Origin: Hoeflea sp.
Lineage (GTDB): Bacteria; Pseudomonadota; Alphaproteobacteria; Rhizobiales; Rhizobiaceae
Direction of reading: 5' to 3'
NCBI GenBank assembly: GCA_019084245.1
Contig: JAHRFE010000013.1
Coordinates: forward strand, 1 to 64,000
DNA length: 64,000 nucleotides
Positions 43,471 to 52,767 of this stretch are shown piece by piece (positions within the stretch are counted from its first letter, which is position 1; each line of letters opens with the position of its first letter). The notes under the pieces were generated by a model that worked only from the letters and a program-made list of their open reading frames with translations, had not been told where the DNA came from and searched no databases. A program made the translations under genes and the position numbers.

Positions 43471-43626
43471 GGCATGCTCCCTTAAGTCCCGGGCGATCGG
43501 CCCGGCCGGTGTCATCCCATGGGTAGCAGCCGGGCTCAAGCCCGCATTGACGCGGATCAATGGCGGGCCGGCCTTGGCGGCGCGGCGGCTGCCGTGCCAT
43601 GATAGGCTTCAGCGAAAAGGCCCTCC

Positions 43627-43827
43627 ATGTCCGATATCGGCATTTTTTCCACCTTCGACCTGATGCTGCTGGCGCTGATTGCCTGTTCGCCCGGTCTTGC
43701 ACTCGGCGCGGCGCTGGGCGCCTGGCGAAGCCCCGGCCACCGGATCCGCGGCGCGGCGCTCTACGGGATGGCAGGCTTTATGCTGGCATTCGCAGGCTGG
43801 TGGGTCTATCTCACGGAAATCAAATGA
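43627..43827 (+). CDS. 66-residue two-helix membrane protein
   Basis: MSDIGIFSTFDLMLLALIAC, SPGLALGAALGAWRSPGHRI, then RGAALYGMAGFMLAFAGWWVYLTEIK. Two transmembrane helices are separated by a basic loop. Its stop overlaps the start of the DUF922 gene (ATGA at 43824-43827), implying translational coupling. No family recognised. Confidence 0.6.
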   Translation: MSDIGIFSTFDLMLLALIACSPGLALGAALGAWRSPGHRIRGAALYGMAGFMLAFAGWWVYLTEIK

Positions 43828-44438
43828 GGATCCGTATGACAACCGCCACAACCGTTACCGCCGCAGCGCTGCTCACGCTCCTGGCCCTTGTCCAACCGGC
43901 GCACGCCTGGGAGGCGGTCGAGCAGGTCGCGACCTATCCGGTCAGCGGCCAGTCAGGCTTCGAGCTCTATCAATCGGTCGGCGAAAACGGGCCGGTGATT
44001 TCGGGCGACCGCCGCACCATCGCCCACACCACCTTCAAGCTCACCTGGCGGCGCGACTACCAGGAACGCGAGGATGGCAGCTGCGTCATCGCCGCCAACA
44101 TCCCGAAACTGATCATCACCTACACGCTGCCAAAACCGCGTGGTCAGCTGCCGCCCGGGGTCGCCAGCAGCTGGAAGCGGTTTTATGACGGCCTCGCCGC
44201 GCATGAGCGGGTGCATGGCCAGCACATCATCGAGATGGTGCAGGCGATTGAGGCAGTCAGCGTCGGGCTCGGCGCGCCCGATGATCCGGGCTGCCACAAG
44301 ACCCGCGCCGAATTGCAGACCCATCTCAAGCGGCTGTCGGACGAGCAGCGCGCCCGCGGCCGCGCCTTCGACCGCATCGAAATGGGCGATGGCGGCGCGG
44401 TGCAGACGCTCGTGCTGGGGCTGGTCAACGGGCAGTAA
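43824..44438 (+). CDS. DUF922-type secreted zinc protease-like protein
   Basis: 204 residues from the ATG at 43824 (an ATG at 43836 with AGGA upstream is equally possible). Signal peptide through ~AHA, then YPVSGQSGFELYQSVGENGP, HTTFKLTWRRDYQEREDGSCVIA and the protease-like motif GLAAHERVHGQHIIEMVQAI. The HERVH is the HExxH zinc site of DUF922. The family is predicted to be periplasmic metallopeptidases. The C-terminal domain is a helical tail. Coupled to the 66-residue membrane protein upstream. Confidence 0.82.
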   Translation: MRIRMTTATTVTAAALLTLLALVQPAHAWEAVEQVATYPVSGQSGFELYQSVGENGPVISGDRRTIAHTTFKLTWRRDYQEREDGSCVIAANIPKLIITYTLPKPRGQLPPGVASSWKRFYDGLAAHERVHGQHIIEMVQAIEAVSVGLGAPDDPGCHKTRAELQTHLKRLSDEQRARGRAFDRIEMGDGGAVQTLVLGLVNGQ

Positions 44439-44539
44439 GGCTTGAGCCGCAGTGCAGGCATCGCGTTTGACCTTGCTCCCGGGTGCCTGTCTGCCTAGGG
44501 TCGGGCGCCCGCGCCAAAAGGCAGGAACCAGGATCCCGC

Positions 44540-45646
44540 ATGACAGTCCGCATCGCCACATTCAATGCCGAGAACCTCCTGAGCCGGTTCGATTTCTCGG
44601 GTTTTCGCAACGAGCTGCGCCAGGACCGGGTGTCGCAGCTCTATGATTTCGCCAATGAGGCGGAATACCGCCATGCCGAGATCGCCCGCGCGGTGTCGCT
44701 CACCGACGACACGCGGCAATTGACGGCGCTGGCCATCGCCGAGGCCGATGCCGACATATTGTGCCTGCAGGAGGTGGAAAGTCTCGATACGCTGCACCGC
44801 TTCGAATATGGCTATCTGTTCAAGATGATCGGCGACGGTTACCGCCACAAGGTTCTGATCGGCGGCAATGACAGCCGCGGCATCAATCTGGCGCTGCTGG
44901 CGCGCGAGGAGACGCTCGACGGCGCGCGGATCGAGGTGCTTGACGTCACCAGCCACGCGCATCTGACCTATGAGGCGACGGGGCTCTACACGCCGGACCT
45001 CCATGATCTCGCCAAGCCGCATGACAAGGTCTTCAAGCGCGATTGCCTGGAGGTCGATCTCAAGATCGGCGCGAAGCGATTGACGGTCTATGTGACGCAT
45101 TTCAAATCGATGGGGAGCCCGCGCGCCGGCATCGACGGCCGCACCTGGACCATGCCGGTGCGGGTGGCGGAGGCGCGCGGCGTGCGCCAGATCATCGCCA
45201 GGCGCTTCGGAGCCGACGGCGGCGGCAAGCGCTACGTCATTGCCGGCGATTTCAACGATTATGCCGAACGGGTGGTGATCACCGGCGACCGGCGCAACGG
45301 CTATCATTTCACCCCGGCGATTGAGGCCGAAAGCGCTGTTCACGTGCTGACGGCGGACGGGTTTGCCGAGAACGTGGTGCAGCGCCGGCCGGAGATGGAC
45401 CGCTGGACGCTCTACCACACCCGCGGGCCCGAGGAGCGGCACCTGTGCCAGCTCGATTACCTGCTGGCCTCGCCGGCGCTGACGCGCACCAGTCGCGACA
45501 GGCTGCCCCACATCATCCGCGCCGGCCAGCCCTGGCGCACGCTGTTCCCTCATGGCCAGGCGGTCGATCGCTACCCGCGCACCGGCTGGGACCGGCCCAA
45601 GGCGTCGGATCATTGCCCGGTGGCGATGACCTTCGACCTGGTCTGA
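44540..45646 (+). CDS. Endonuclease/exonuclease/phosphatase-family protein
   Basis: 368 residues, no signal peptide. The fold's motifs are in order: RIATFNAENLL (Asn), ILCLQEVESLDTL (Glu), YVTHFKS (His), IAGDFNDY (Asp-x-Asn) and ASDHCPVAMTFDL (Asp-His). These are the Mg-binding and catalytic residues of the DNase I-like superfamily, which cleaves phosphodiesters in nucleic acids or lipids or removes phosphate. Substrate undecided. AGGA precedes the ATG at 44540. It lies 3 bases before the Nudix gene, so they form an operon. Confidence 0.85.
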   Translation: MTVRIATFNAENLLSRFDFSGFRNELRQDRVSQLYDFANEAEYRHAEIARAVSLTDDTRQLTALAIAEADADILCLQEVESLDTLHRFEYGYLFKMIGDGYRHKVLIGGNDSRGINLALLAREETLDGARIEVLDVTSHAHLTYEATGLYTPDLHDLAKPHDKVFKRDCLEVDLKIGAKRLTVYVTHFKSMGSPRAGIDGRTWTMPVRVAEARGVRQIIARRFGADGGGKRYVIAGDFNDYAERVVITGDRRNGYHFTPAIEAESAVHVLTADGFAENVVQRRPEMDRWTLYHTRGPEERHLCQLDYLLASPALTRTSRDRLPHIIRAGQPWRTLFPHGQAVDRYPRTGWDRPKASDHCPVAMTFDLV

Positions 45647-45649
45647 ACG

Positions 45650-46402
45650 ATGCCGGGGTCAAGCATTCCTCAGAACCGGGTGTTCGGCCTCGATGCGGCG
45701 CGGCTCAGGGTCGATGCGGCCGAGCATCCCTGGCGTGTCGCCGAGCAGGGGGCGATCGCGGCGCACTGGGCGCGCGAACAGGTGGAGCGGCCGTTCCTGT
45801 TCAACGGCACCATCCTGCTGCACCGCGGCCTTCGGCTCGAGGACGGGGCGATCTGCGGCATCAGCCACCGCGCGCCCTATGCGGCGATCCTGCACTGGGT
45901 GAAGACCCAGCCTGAGGCCGATGTCTGGCATCTGTTCGGTTCGGCGGTGATGCTGTCCTCGGACAACGCCATGATGCTCATTCGCATGGCGGCGAAAACC
46001 GCCAATGCCGGCAAGGTCTATGCCCCGGCAGGCTCGCTTGATGAAAGCGACATCAAGGACGGGCATGTCGATGTCGAGGGCAGCATCCTGCGCGAGGCGA
46101 TGGAGGAAACCGGCTATGATTTGTCGCAGGCCGAGCCGGAACGCCGGCTCCTGGCCTGGCGCCAGGGTGGCCGGGTCGCGGTCTTTCGCCGGTTCCAGCT
46201 CGATGAGCCGGCCTCACGGCTCACCGAGCGCATCCGCGATCACATCGCGACCGGTTCCGAAGACGAGATCGAGGATGTCGTGGTGGTCCGCAGGCCCGGC
46301 GACGCCGGTCCGACCGTGACGCCTTACATGCAGGCGATGATCGAGTTCCATTTCGATAACCCTGATTTCAACAGCGGTTGGCAGACCGGTGGAATTGGAT
46401 AG
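45650..46402 (+). CDS. Nudix hydrolase
   Basis: 250 residues. The Nudix box is recognisable but expanded: AGSLDESDIKDGHVDVEGSI then LREAMEETGYDL, keeping REAxEETG (the metal-binding helix) with a loop between the first Gly and the helix. The N-terminal ~90 residues (RPFLFNGTILLHRGLRLEDG) form an extra domain. Such enzymes cleave nucleoside diphosphates linked to other moieties. Starts 3 bases after the preceding stop and is followed by a perfect 22-bp hairpin. Confidence 0.8.
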   Translation: MPGSSIPQNRVFGLDAARLRVDAAEHPWRVAEQGAIAAHWAREQVERPFLFNGTILLHRGLRLEDGAICGISHRAPYAAILHWVKTQPEADVWHLFGSAVMLSSDNAMMLIRMAAKTANAGKVYAPAGSLDESDIKDGHVDVEGSILREAMEETGYDLSQAEPERRLLAWRQGGRVAVFRRFQLDEPASRLTERIRDHIATGSEDEIEDVVVVRRPGDAGPTVTPYMQAMIEFHFDNPDFNSGWQTGGIG

Positions 46403-46427
46403 GATGCGGCTGACGAAGCGGGCCGGC

Positions 46428-46475
46428 CTACAACGACCTGTGTGCGTTTCATCAAACGCACACAGGTCGTTGTAG
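46428..46475. repeat. Perfect 22-bp hairpin between the Nudix and PhzF genes
   Basis: Bases 46428-46449 and 46454-46475 are exact reverse complements (for example ACGACCTGTGTGCGTTT with AAACGCACACAGGTCGT) around the 4-base loop CATC. No T-run follows on either strand. It could end transcription by a strong stem, protect the mRNA end, or be a recently made inverted duplication. Lies 46 bases before the PhzF start. Confidence 0.9.
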
Positions 46476-46521
46476 AAATCTGCAGCAGGCCGCGCCTTAA
46501 CCGCAAGGGACACCGCAACGC

Positions 46522-47445
46522 ATGACGGATTATGCCATCTACGACGTCTTCACCGCGACAGCGCTCGAAGGAAATCCGCTCGCGGTGGTGTTCGATGCCG
46601 ATCATCTCGATGAGGCGCGGATGCAGGCGATCGCGCGCGAATTCAACCTGTCGGAAACGGTGTTCGCGCTCAAGCCGGACAATCCGGTGCACACCGCGCG
46701 TCTGAGAATCTTCACGACCGTGCGCGAACTGCCCTTTGCCGGCCATCCGACCGTGGGCGGAGCCATCGCGCTTGCCGACAGGCGGCTTGGCGGCGCGGTG
46801 CCGGATGCCGGCATCGACATGGTCAAGATGCTCGAGGAGCCGATCGGCGCGGTGCGCTGCGCGGTTAGGATCAACAAGGGTGGCGGCTCGGGCTTCGCCG
46901 AGTTCGACCTGCCGAGACTGTCGCGCCAGTTGGAGGCCGAGATTGAACCGGCCGATATCGGCGCAGCACTCGGGCTCGACCCGCAGGAGATCGGGTTTGA
47001 AAACCACAGGGTGTCGCTGTGGAGCGCCGGCGTGCCCTACGTGCTGATCCCGGTGCATGACATGGCCGCCGCCGCCAAGGCCGAGTGCAACCCGGCCCTG
47101 TGGGAGCGCATCGCGCCGATGGGCGACGGCCAGCTGGCCTACGCCTATCTTTACTGCCGCGGCGGCGTCAACCACAAGGCCTCGTTCCATGCCCGCATGT
47201 TCGCGCCCGGCGAAGGCGTGGCCGAAGACCCCGCCACCGGCTCGGCGGCTGCCGCCCTGTCGGGCGCCATTCACCAGTTTGACGGAATGCTCGATGGCAA
47301 TCATCCACTGGTCATCGAACAGGGCGTCGAAATGGGCCGGCCGTCGCTCATTCATCTGCATATCGACTGCGCCGGAGGGCAGGTCACCCATGTCCGCATC
47401 GGCGGCCAGGCGGTCCGGATCGCCACCGGCAAGCTGCTCGTCTGA
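46522..47445 (+). CDS. PhzF-family isomerase
   Basis: 307 residues with the duplicated DapF-like fold. Signatures: VFTATALEGNPLAVV, IAREFNLSETVF (catalytic Glu), TVRELPFAGHPTVGGAIAL, HARMFAPGEGVAEDPATGSAAAALSG. PhzF of phenazine makers isomerises DHHA, but most members, as here with no other phz genes, are stand-alone enzymes of unknown substrate. AAGGGA lies upstream of the ATG. Separated from the Nudix gene by the hairpin at 46428-46475. Confidence 0.9.
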   Translation: MTDYAIYDVFTATALEGNPLAVVFDADHLDEARMQAIAREFNLSETVFALKPDNPVHTARLRIFTTVRELPFAGHPTVGGAIALADRRLGGAVPDAGIDMVKMLEEPIGAVRCAVRINKGGGSGFAEFDLPRLSRQLEAEIEPADIGAALGLDPQEIGFENHRVSLWSAGVPYVLIPVHDMAAAAKAECNPALWERIAPMGDGQLAYAYLYCRGGVNHKASFHARMFAPGEGVAEDPATGSAAAALSGAIHQFDGMLDGNHPLVIEQGVEMGRPSLIHLHIDCAGGQVTHVRIGGQAVRIATGKLLV

Positions 47446-47552
47446 GCCCGGTCCCGGCTGATGCAGCCGGGCTCAACCCGGTTGTGGAAAAACAGTGTGG
47501 ACAAGCCCCGCCATCCGGTCTATACGCCCCTTCGTTCCCTCGGGAACAGGTG

Positions 47553-47628
<76 letters not shown>

Positions 47629-47640
47629 AAATTTCCCAAT

Positions 47641-47671
47641 CAAAACAGGGGCATTTTGGCTCCCCCTTTTG
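47641..47671 (+). terminator. Probable terminator of tRNA-Lys
   Basis: CAAAACAGGGG (47641-47651) pairs with CCCCCTTTTG (47662-47671), with a bulge, over a 10-base loop. The closing TTTT serves as the T-run. It is 12 bases after the tRNA. Confidence 0.5.
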
Positions 47672-47928
47672 AAAACTGACGGTGACCCTGCAATGAGGGT
47701 CGCCTCAGGGGCACTCGGCATTGAAGGCTTGTTGGCGATCGGGTCCCAGTTCGTGGCGTCGCTGGGTTTCATAGCCATCTGTGTTTTCCCGCAGGGTCGG
47801 GTTGTTATGAGCCAACCTGAAGGCCACCACCGATGACCGACGACAGGATGAACGCGCATTCGTTTGTTGAGAAGAGCGCTGTCGCCGATTATGCCCCAGT
47901 TGTGCCTGGGCGGATATGTCTGCCGACC
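47672..47928. other. Intergenic DNA, no gene accepted
   Basis: About 250 bases between the tRNA terminator and the end of the CFA-like gene. A minus-strand frame here runs antisense through the tRNA and is not credible. tRNA 3' flanks are common integration sites, but no partial tRNA duplicate or integrase is seen. Confidence 0.4.
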
Positions 47929-48819
47929 TCACGATGTGCCATGGTCGCTCGACCAATCCGGTCCCTTCTTGACGAAGCTGAAACGGGACAATCCCGTGAT
48001 GCCGGAATCAAAGCCATACATGAATTGGGCAAATGCCTTCTGGTACCGTTGAATATTTTCCTCGCCGAACTCCGGTTTCAGCGCGTCCCGGTTTGCCCGA
48101 AGGTTCCAGATCCATTCGCGCAGCGTCCGGCTGTAGTCGCGTGGGCGATTGTGCATTTCCACAAGATGGAACCAGGGATCCGCAGCCTGGACAAGTTCCA
48201 GCTGGCGGGGCAGGTTGCTTTCGGGGAAAAAATCCAAGGGAAGATTGGAGCTTTCGTTTTGAGGCGCCATGTTCATCCATATGATGGACTGAAGCGACAG
48301 CCTGCCGCCATCGACAAGGTTGCGTGAACAAAACTCAAAAAACCCGGAATAACAATCCAGCTTTGCAGCCGTGTCCATCTCCGGCCGGGCGAAATGTTCG
48401 ATAGCGCCAATCGAGACAATCGCGTCAAATGGTTCCTCGTTCTTGAACTCCTGCCAAGGACGATTCTGCACCGTGATTCTCGGGTCCTTGCGACCTTCCT
48501 CGATCCAGGCTGCCTGTTCGTCGGACAGCGTCAGTCCTACAGCCCGGGAAAGGTCTTTTGCCGCCACCGCTCTGGCCATCAGGCCGCCCCAGCCGCATCC
48601 GACATCAAGAAGCCGCTGACCGGGATTGAGACCCGCTGCGGCAATATGCCAGTCGAGTTTTCGGTTCTGGGCCTCACTCAACGTTATCTTCGCGCCCTCC
48701 ACGGCGTCCCATAATCCGGCCGAATAGATCATGCTTTCGCCGAGAAGCCGCGCGTAGAAACGATTTCCCAGATCGTAATGAAACTGTATGGCTTCACGGG
48801 AAGCCCCCTTGTTTGGCAT
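47929..48819 (-). CDS. CFA-like SAM-dependent methyltransferase
   Basis: 296 residues. Begins AIQFHYDLGNRFYARLLGESMIYSAGLWD, the substrate-binding start of cyclopropane-fatty-acid synthase-type enzymes, then RLLDVGCGWGGLMARAVA (motif I), VGLTLSDEQAAWI (CFA signature SxEQ), FDAIVSIGAIEHFARPE (IGMxEHV-like) and YSRTLREWIWNLRANRD (YxRTLxxWxxxL). It lacks the N-terminal domain of full CFA synthase. It probably methylates or cyclopropanates a lipid or a small amphiphile. AAGGA lies upstream of the ATG at 48819. As the first gene of the envelope-lipid locus, a link to it is plausible. Confidence 0.82.
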   Translation of the reverse strand: MPNKGASREAIQFHYDLGNRFYARLLGESMIYSAGLWDAVEGAKITLSEAQNRKLDWHIAAAGLNPGQRLLDVGCGWGGLMARAVAAKDLSRAVGLTLSDEQAAWIEEGRKDPRITVQNRPWQEFKNEEPFDAIVSIGAIEHFARPEMDTAAKLDCYSGFFEFCSRNLVDGGRLSLQSIIWMNMAPQNESSNLPLDFFPESNLPRQLELVQAADPWFHLVEMHNRPRDYSRTLREWIWNLRANRDALKPEFGEENIQRYQKAFAQFMYGFDSGITGLSRFSFVKKGPDWSSDHGTS

Positions 48820-49061
48820 GGTTCCGCTTCCTTCCAAGGCTTGGTGCGCGACGACTTCTGCTTTTATTACCGGCGGTCGCCGTTTCGCGCCAGATGGCCG
48901 AAGGTGTCGGGCAGAACTTGATGGACTGGATGGCAATTTGCGCCCGGGCCCGTCTGCGTTTCCCAAACCCCAGCTTGCATCAATCCCGAAAAACACGGCG
49001 TGAGGGAGGGGGACCCAAGCATCTGGCGACAAGGAAACAGGATCAGTCTACACCATCACGG

Positions 49062-50396
49062 TCACGCCTGACCCGGATAGCGGGGACTGACTGTCCGCTC
49101 AGGAATGCTGCAATCATCATCCAAGCTCGTAACCCTGACCTGCGAGGCTTCCCGGGTGAGAATTTCGATGACAGCCTTGGCGCAGTCATCCCAGCTTTGC
49201 CGAACAAACGCCGACCGGATCTCGAATTCGCGGGAAGCCCGGTAGGTTTCATCAAATATCGCCCGTTCGACCAGGCCAAGCGCCGACTCGAAATCGTTCG
49301 GATCAAAATAGTCCGCGAAGCGTCCGCCGGCTTCGGGGATGGAGGTCACATTCGAGGCGACACAGAGCTTCCCGTGGGCAAGGCTTTCGGTCACCGGCAG
49401 GCCCCAGCCTTCACAGAAGCTCGGAAAGACGGTGAAAAGGCAATTGTCATAAGCCGTGGCGACTTCAGCGTCGGAGAGTGTGTTGGCGATGACGATCTTG
49501 CCGCCAAGATTTTCGGTCGCCGCCAGGTGTTGCTTCAGCCCGTCGATTTCCCAGCCGAACTTGCCCACGAAAACGAGCGCCGGGACGGCCGCCGCGCCAT
49601 GCCTGCGCAGAAGCTCTTCCCAGATGCGCACCATGAGAATGTGGTTCTTGCGGATCTCGATGGTGGAGACGAACAGGACATAGGGCCGTCCGCTGACCGG
49701 CGCTGCGGCACGGGCCGACGGAGATGCCTTGAACCCTGCGCCAAAGGGGATCGGCCGGATCGGCGGGATTGTCATGCCATGCTCCACCAAGGCTCGGCTA
49801 ACGGCCTCCGCGGACGCCACCGAGGGGGTCAGCACGATGTCCCATGTCCGGCCCATCTCCAAAAACCATTTCATGAAATTGGGCAGATGCGGCGGAGAAA
49901 CGAATTCGGGGTGACTGATCGGCAGCACGTCATGGACAAGCAATGCGAACCGGAGTCCGTGCCGGCGCTTGAGCTCGCGAATTTTCGCGCCGTATTGACG
50001 ATGCTCCCAGGACGCACCGAAATTGACGAGGATGTCCCCCCGCGCGACCTGACGCGCGAAAGCTGTGGTATCGTCGGGCATGAGCCTCGCCCTCGCGCGG
50101 CGTTCGAGAACCCGCAGGGTCTGGCGCAGGCGGATCATCGCCATTTTCGCAGGCGAACCGGCCGAGGGAAAACTGTTCTGCTCGATCAACCGGCGGATCC
50201 GGTCAGGCTCAATGACGGCGATCTCGTCGACCGTCCGCCCGATGCGGCACAATGCCACCCTGTCGGGATGATTGACCGCAAGCCGCAGAACGATTTCCAT
50301 CTGAACCCTGCCGATGCCGGTGGGCGTGATCGCCCAATCGAACATCCGCATGAAATCGTTGATCTCGACCCAAATTCGCGGGGAAACAGAGGACAT
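49062..50396 (-). CDS. GT4-type glycosyltransferase
   Basis: 444 residues. A variable acceptor-binding N-terminal half (WVEINDFMRMFDWAITPTGIGRVQ) precedes the GT-B donor half: YVLFVSTIEIRKNHILMVRIWEEL, VFVGKFGWEIDGL and the EX7E region FPSFCEGWGLPVTESLAHGKLCVASN. Retaining glycosyltransferase of family 4, using a nucleotide sugar. MSSVSPRIW was taken as start (GGGAAG 8 bases upstream). Divergent from the ABC polysaccharide exporter, with a ~225-base shared promoter region, so it probably builds the exported polymer. Confidence 0.88.
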   Translation of the reverse strand: MSSVSPRIWVEINDFMRMFDWAITPTGIGRVQMEIVLRLAVNHPDRVALCRIGRTVDEIAVIEPDRIRRLIEQNSFPSAGSPAKMAMIRLRQTLRVLERRARARLMPDDTTAFARQVARGDILVNFGASWEHRQYGAKIRELKRRHGLRFALLVHDVLPISHPEFVSPPHLPNFMKWFLEMGRTWDIVLTPSVASAEAVSRALVEHGMTIPPIRPIPFGAGFKASPSARAAAPVSGRPYVLFVSTIEIRKNHILMVRIWEELLRRHGAAAVPALVFVGKFGWEIDGLKQHLAATENLGGKIVIANTLSDAEVATAYDNCLFTVFPSFCEGWGLPVTESLAHGKLCVASNVTSIPEAGGRFADYFDPNDFESALGLVERAIFDETYRASREFEIRSAFVRQSWDDCAKAVIEILTREASQVRVTSLDDDCSIPERTVSPRYPGQA

Positions 50397-50621
50397 GTCG
50401 AACTTCCCGCCCACACGGGCGCACGCAGCCAGAAAACCGCCCGATGGCCGGAAAACGCCGAGCCGGTGAACGCCGCCTTCCATATCTTCACGCCCGTGTG
50501 TTAACAAGTCTCCCGGGGATCGGGGTTCTGCCCGCCAACAAGCATTGCCAGAATTGAATTGATGAATATAAGCGGGAGAACAGACCCGGGAGCGATACCG
50601 GCAACCGACGGAGCGTGTTCC

Positions 50622-51485
50622 ATGGCTTGCGATGCTACCCATGACAACAAGCCGGAAACGGCAGCGGGTCGGCGGCTGGTCAATTGGCTGGTGACGCCGC
50701 TTGCCTCCCTTGTCAGGAACCGCAACCTGTTCTGGCAGTTGCTGGTGCGCGATGTGCAGTCATCCGTGCGCGGCAGCGCCCTGGGGTTGGCGTGGATCAT
50801 CATCACGCCGCTGGTGCTGGTGGCGATCTACACATTCGTGTTCGGCTTCGTGCTGAAATCCGCCTGGTTCTCCGAAACCGAGAGTTCGGTGGTTGTTCCG
50901 TTGATCTATTTCACCGGGTTGATGATCTTCAGCTTCTTCATGGAGATCATCACCCGGGCGCCGGAGTTCATTCATTCCAACCGGACCTATGTCACCAAGA
51001 TCATTTTCCCCATCGATATTCTCGACTGGGTGCTTGTGGGAGCGGCCGCGTTCAAGCTGGCCGCGGCGATGATCCTGCTTGCCGTGTTTCTGGCGCTGGC
51101 CACCTGGGAACTGCCGGTCGCCATGCTGCTGGCGCCGATCGTGATCGCGCCGCTGGCGATCCTGTGTGTCGGCCTCGGCTGGCTGTTTTCCGCGCTCGGC
51201 ACCTATATCCGCGACATCCAGCAGGTTCTCGTGACGCTCGGGCCGGTGATGATGTTCGTGAGCCCGATCTTCTACGACATCAATCAGGTCCCGGAGGGGC
51301 TTCGCCCGGTGTTCTGGTTCAATCCGCTCACATTCATCCTCGAGACGCTGCGCGGATTGCTGTTCTTTGACAGGTCGGTGAACTGGGTGGCCTATGGCGG
51401 TTACTGGCTGGTCGCACTGACGGTGTTCTATTGTGGATATGCTTTCTTCCAGCGGGCCAGGCGCGGGTTTGCCGATGTCGTATGA
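50622..51485 (+). CDS. ABC-2 type polysaccharide export permease (Wzm-like)
   Basis: 287 residues, six transmembrane helices. The family features are FWQLLVRDVQSSVRGSALGLAWIIITPLVLVAIYTFVF (first helix with its Arg-rich approach), IKxIFP-type FPIDILDWVLVGAA and SPIFYDINQVPEGLRPVFWFNPLTFILETLRG. It forms the channel of an ABC transporter that pushes undecaprenyl-linked glycans across the inner membrane. MACDATHD was preferred as start because GGAG lies upstream; ATG at 50562 is the alternative. It overlaps the first ATPase gene by 11 bases. Confidence 0.88.
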   Translation: MACDATHDNKPETAAGRRLVNWLVTPLASLVRNRNLFWQLLVRDVQSSVRGSALGLAWIIITPLVLVAIYTFVFGFVLKSAWFSETESSVVVPLIYFTGLMIFSFFMEIITRAPEFIHSNRTYVTKIIFPIDILDWVLVGAAAFKLAAAMILLAVFLALATWELPVAMLLAPIVIAPLAILCVGLGWLFSALGTYIRDIQQVLVTLGPVMMFVSPIFYDINQVPEGLRPVFWFNPLTFILETLRGLLFFDRSVNWVAYGGYWLVALTVFYCGYAFFQRARRGFADVV

Positions 51486-52767
51486 TATTGGGGTCGACGT
51501 CAAAGGCCTCGGCAAGGTGTACAATCTTTTTGATCGCGATACGGCGCAATTGGCTTGTGTCCTGTTCGGAAGGCAGGCTGAAAACCAGGTCTGGGCGCTG
51601 CGCGACGTCGGGTTCTCGGCCCGGCCGGGTGATTTCATCGGAATCATCGGGCGCAACGGCGCGGGAAAATCAACCCTTCTCGAGATCCTCGCGGGAACCC
51701 GTCAGCCCAGTGTGGGATCGGTCTCGATCAGGGGCCGCGTGGCCGCGATGCTTGAACTTGGAGCGGGGTTCAATCCGAATTTCACCGGGACCGAGAACGC
51801 AAGACTGTGCGCGTCGGCCTATGGCTTGTCGAACAGCCAAATCCGGGAACGCCTGCCTGATATCGCCCGTTTTGCCGGCATTGAGGAGTTCATGGACCGG
51901 CCGACGCGGGAATTTTCGAGCGGCATGTTCGCGCGGCTGGCGTTTTCGGTCTGCGCCCATGTCGACGCCGACATTCTGATCGTGGATGAGATCCTCGGCG
52001 TCGGCGACGTCCAGTTTCAACAGCGCTCCATGCGCTTCCTGCGCGCATTCTCGCGCGATCGCATCGTTTTTCTCGCCTCCCACAACGAGACCGCGATTCC
52101 CTCTCTTTGCAACCGGGCAATTCTTCTTGCCAAGGGGCGCATAGCCCTGACCGGGCGGCCCAAGGATGTGGCCTATGCCTATCACAAATCGGTCTCGCAC
52201 GAACTGGGTCAGGCGGATGGATTTGAAGCGGAGGGGGATCTTTCCGGCCCTGACGCCGGCGCCGTGCATGAACAGGATGAAACACCGGCGCCGAGCTTGG
52301 CGGATTTCGATGCTCTTGGAACACCAGGCAGGCCGGGCAGCTTGAAGGCTGCTGCGTTGAGCTGCGATGGCGCCGCGATTTCGACCGTGTCGGGCGGCGA
52401 GCTCGTTTGCCTGAGCATTTCATTCGAGACGCAACCCCAGCACGACGACGCGGTGCTGGCGTTCGTTGTTCGCGACCCCCTGGGACAGGCCGTGGTTTAC
52501 CGTGACATGCCGGCTGCTGCGATGGCAATCGGCCCAGGAGGAGCGCCGCTCCTCGAAGCGCGGTTCGAGTTTGTCATGCCCTATCTTGCCTCCGGCGCCT
52601 ATGTCGTTGACATCGCGCTGATCGCCCGGGGCGGATCTGAAGCCGGATTGATCGACAGACGGGATCTGGCGGTTGCCTTCACCATGATATCCGGACACAT
52701 ATCCTCCGGCCTTGCCAATCTGGGGCAATTGAGCGCCCGGATCTGCGTTCTGGATCCGGCGCCGTGA
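51475..52767 (+). CDS. Wzt-type ABC ATPase with C-terminal carbohydrate-binding domain, first of two
   Basis: 430 residues. ATPase part (~1-240): Walker A GIIGRNGAGKSTLLE, Q-loop region AMLELGAGFNPNFTG (Wzt hallmark), signature REFSSGMFARLAFS, Walker B ILIVDEILGVGD and switch His in FLASHNET. The C-terminal ~180 residues form an Ig-like Wzt_C domain (GGELVCLSISFETQ...VFVVRDPLG, FEFVMPYLASGAYVVDIALIAR) that recognises the glycan end. Between them lies an acidic linker. Overlaps the permease by 11 bases and the next ATPase by 4. Confidence 0.9.
   Translation: MSYDIGVDVKGLGKVYNLFDRDTAQLACVLFGRQAENQVWALRDVGFSARPGDFIGIIGRNGAGKSTLLEILAGTRQPSVGSVSIRGRVAAMLELGAGFNPNFTGTENARLCASAYGLSNSQIRERLPDIARFAGIEEFMDRPTREFSSGMFARLAFSVCAHVDADILIVDEILGVGDVQFQQRSMRFLRAFSRDRIVFLASHNETAIPSLCNRAILLAKGRIALTGRPKDVAYAYHKSVSHELGQADGFEAEGDLSGPDAGAVHEQDETPAPSLADFDALGTPGRPGSLKAAALSCDGAAISTVSGGELVCLSISFETQPQHDDAVLAFVVRDPLGQAVVYRDMPAAAMAIGPGGAPLLEARFEFVMPYLASGAYVVDIALIARGGSEAGLIDRRDLAVAFTMISGHISSGLANLGQLSARICVLDPAP

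Noticed and set aside
46522-47445. Phenazine biosynthesis cluster suggested by PhzF
   Set aside because: No phzA-E or phzG neighbours; PhzF-family proteins are widespread stand-alone enzymes.
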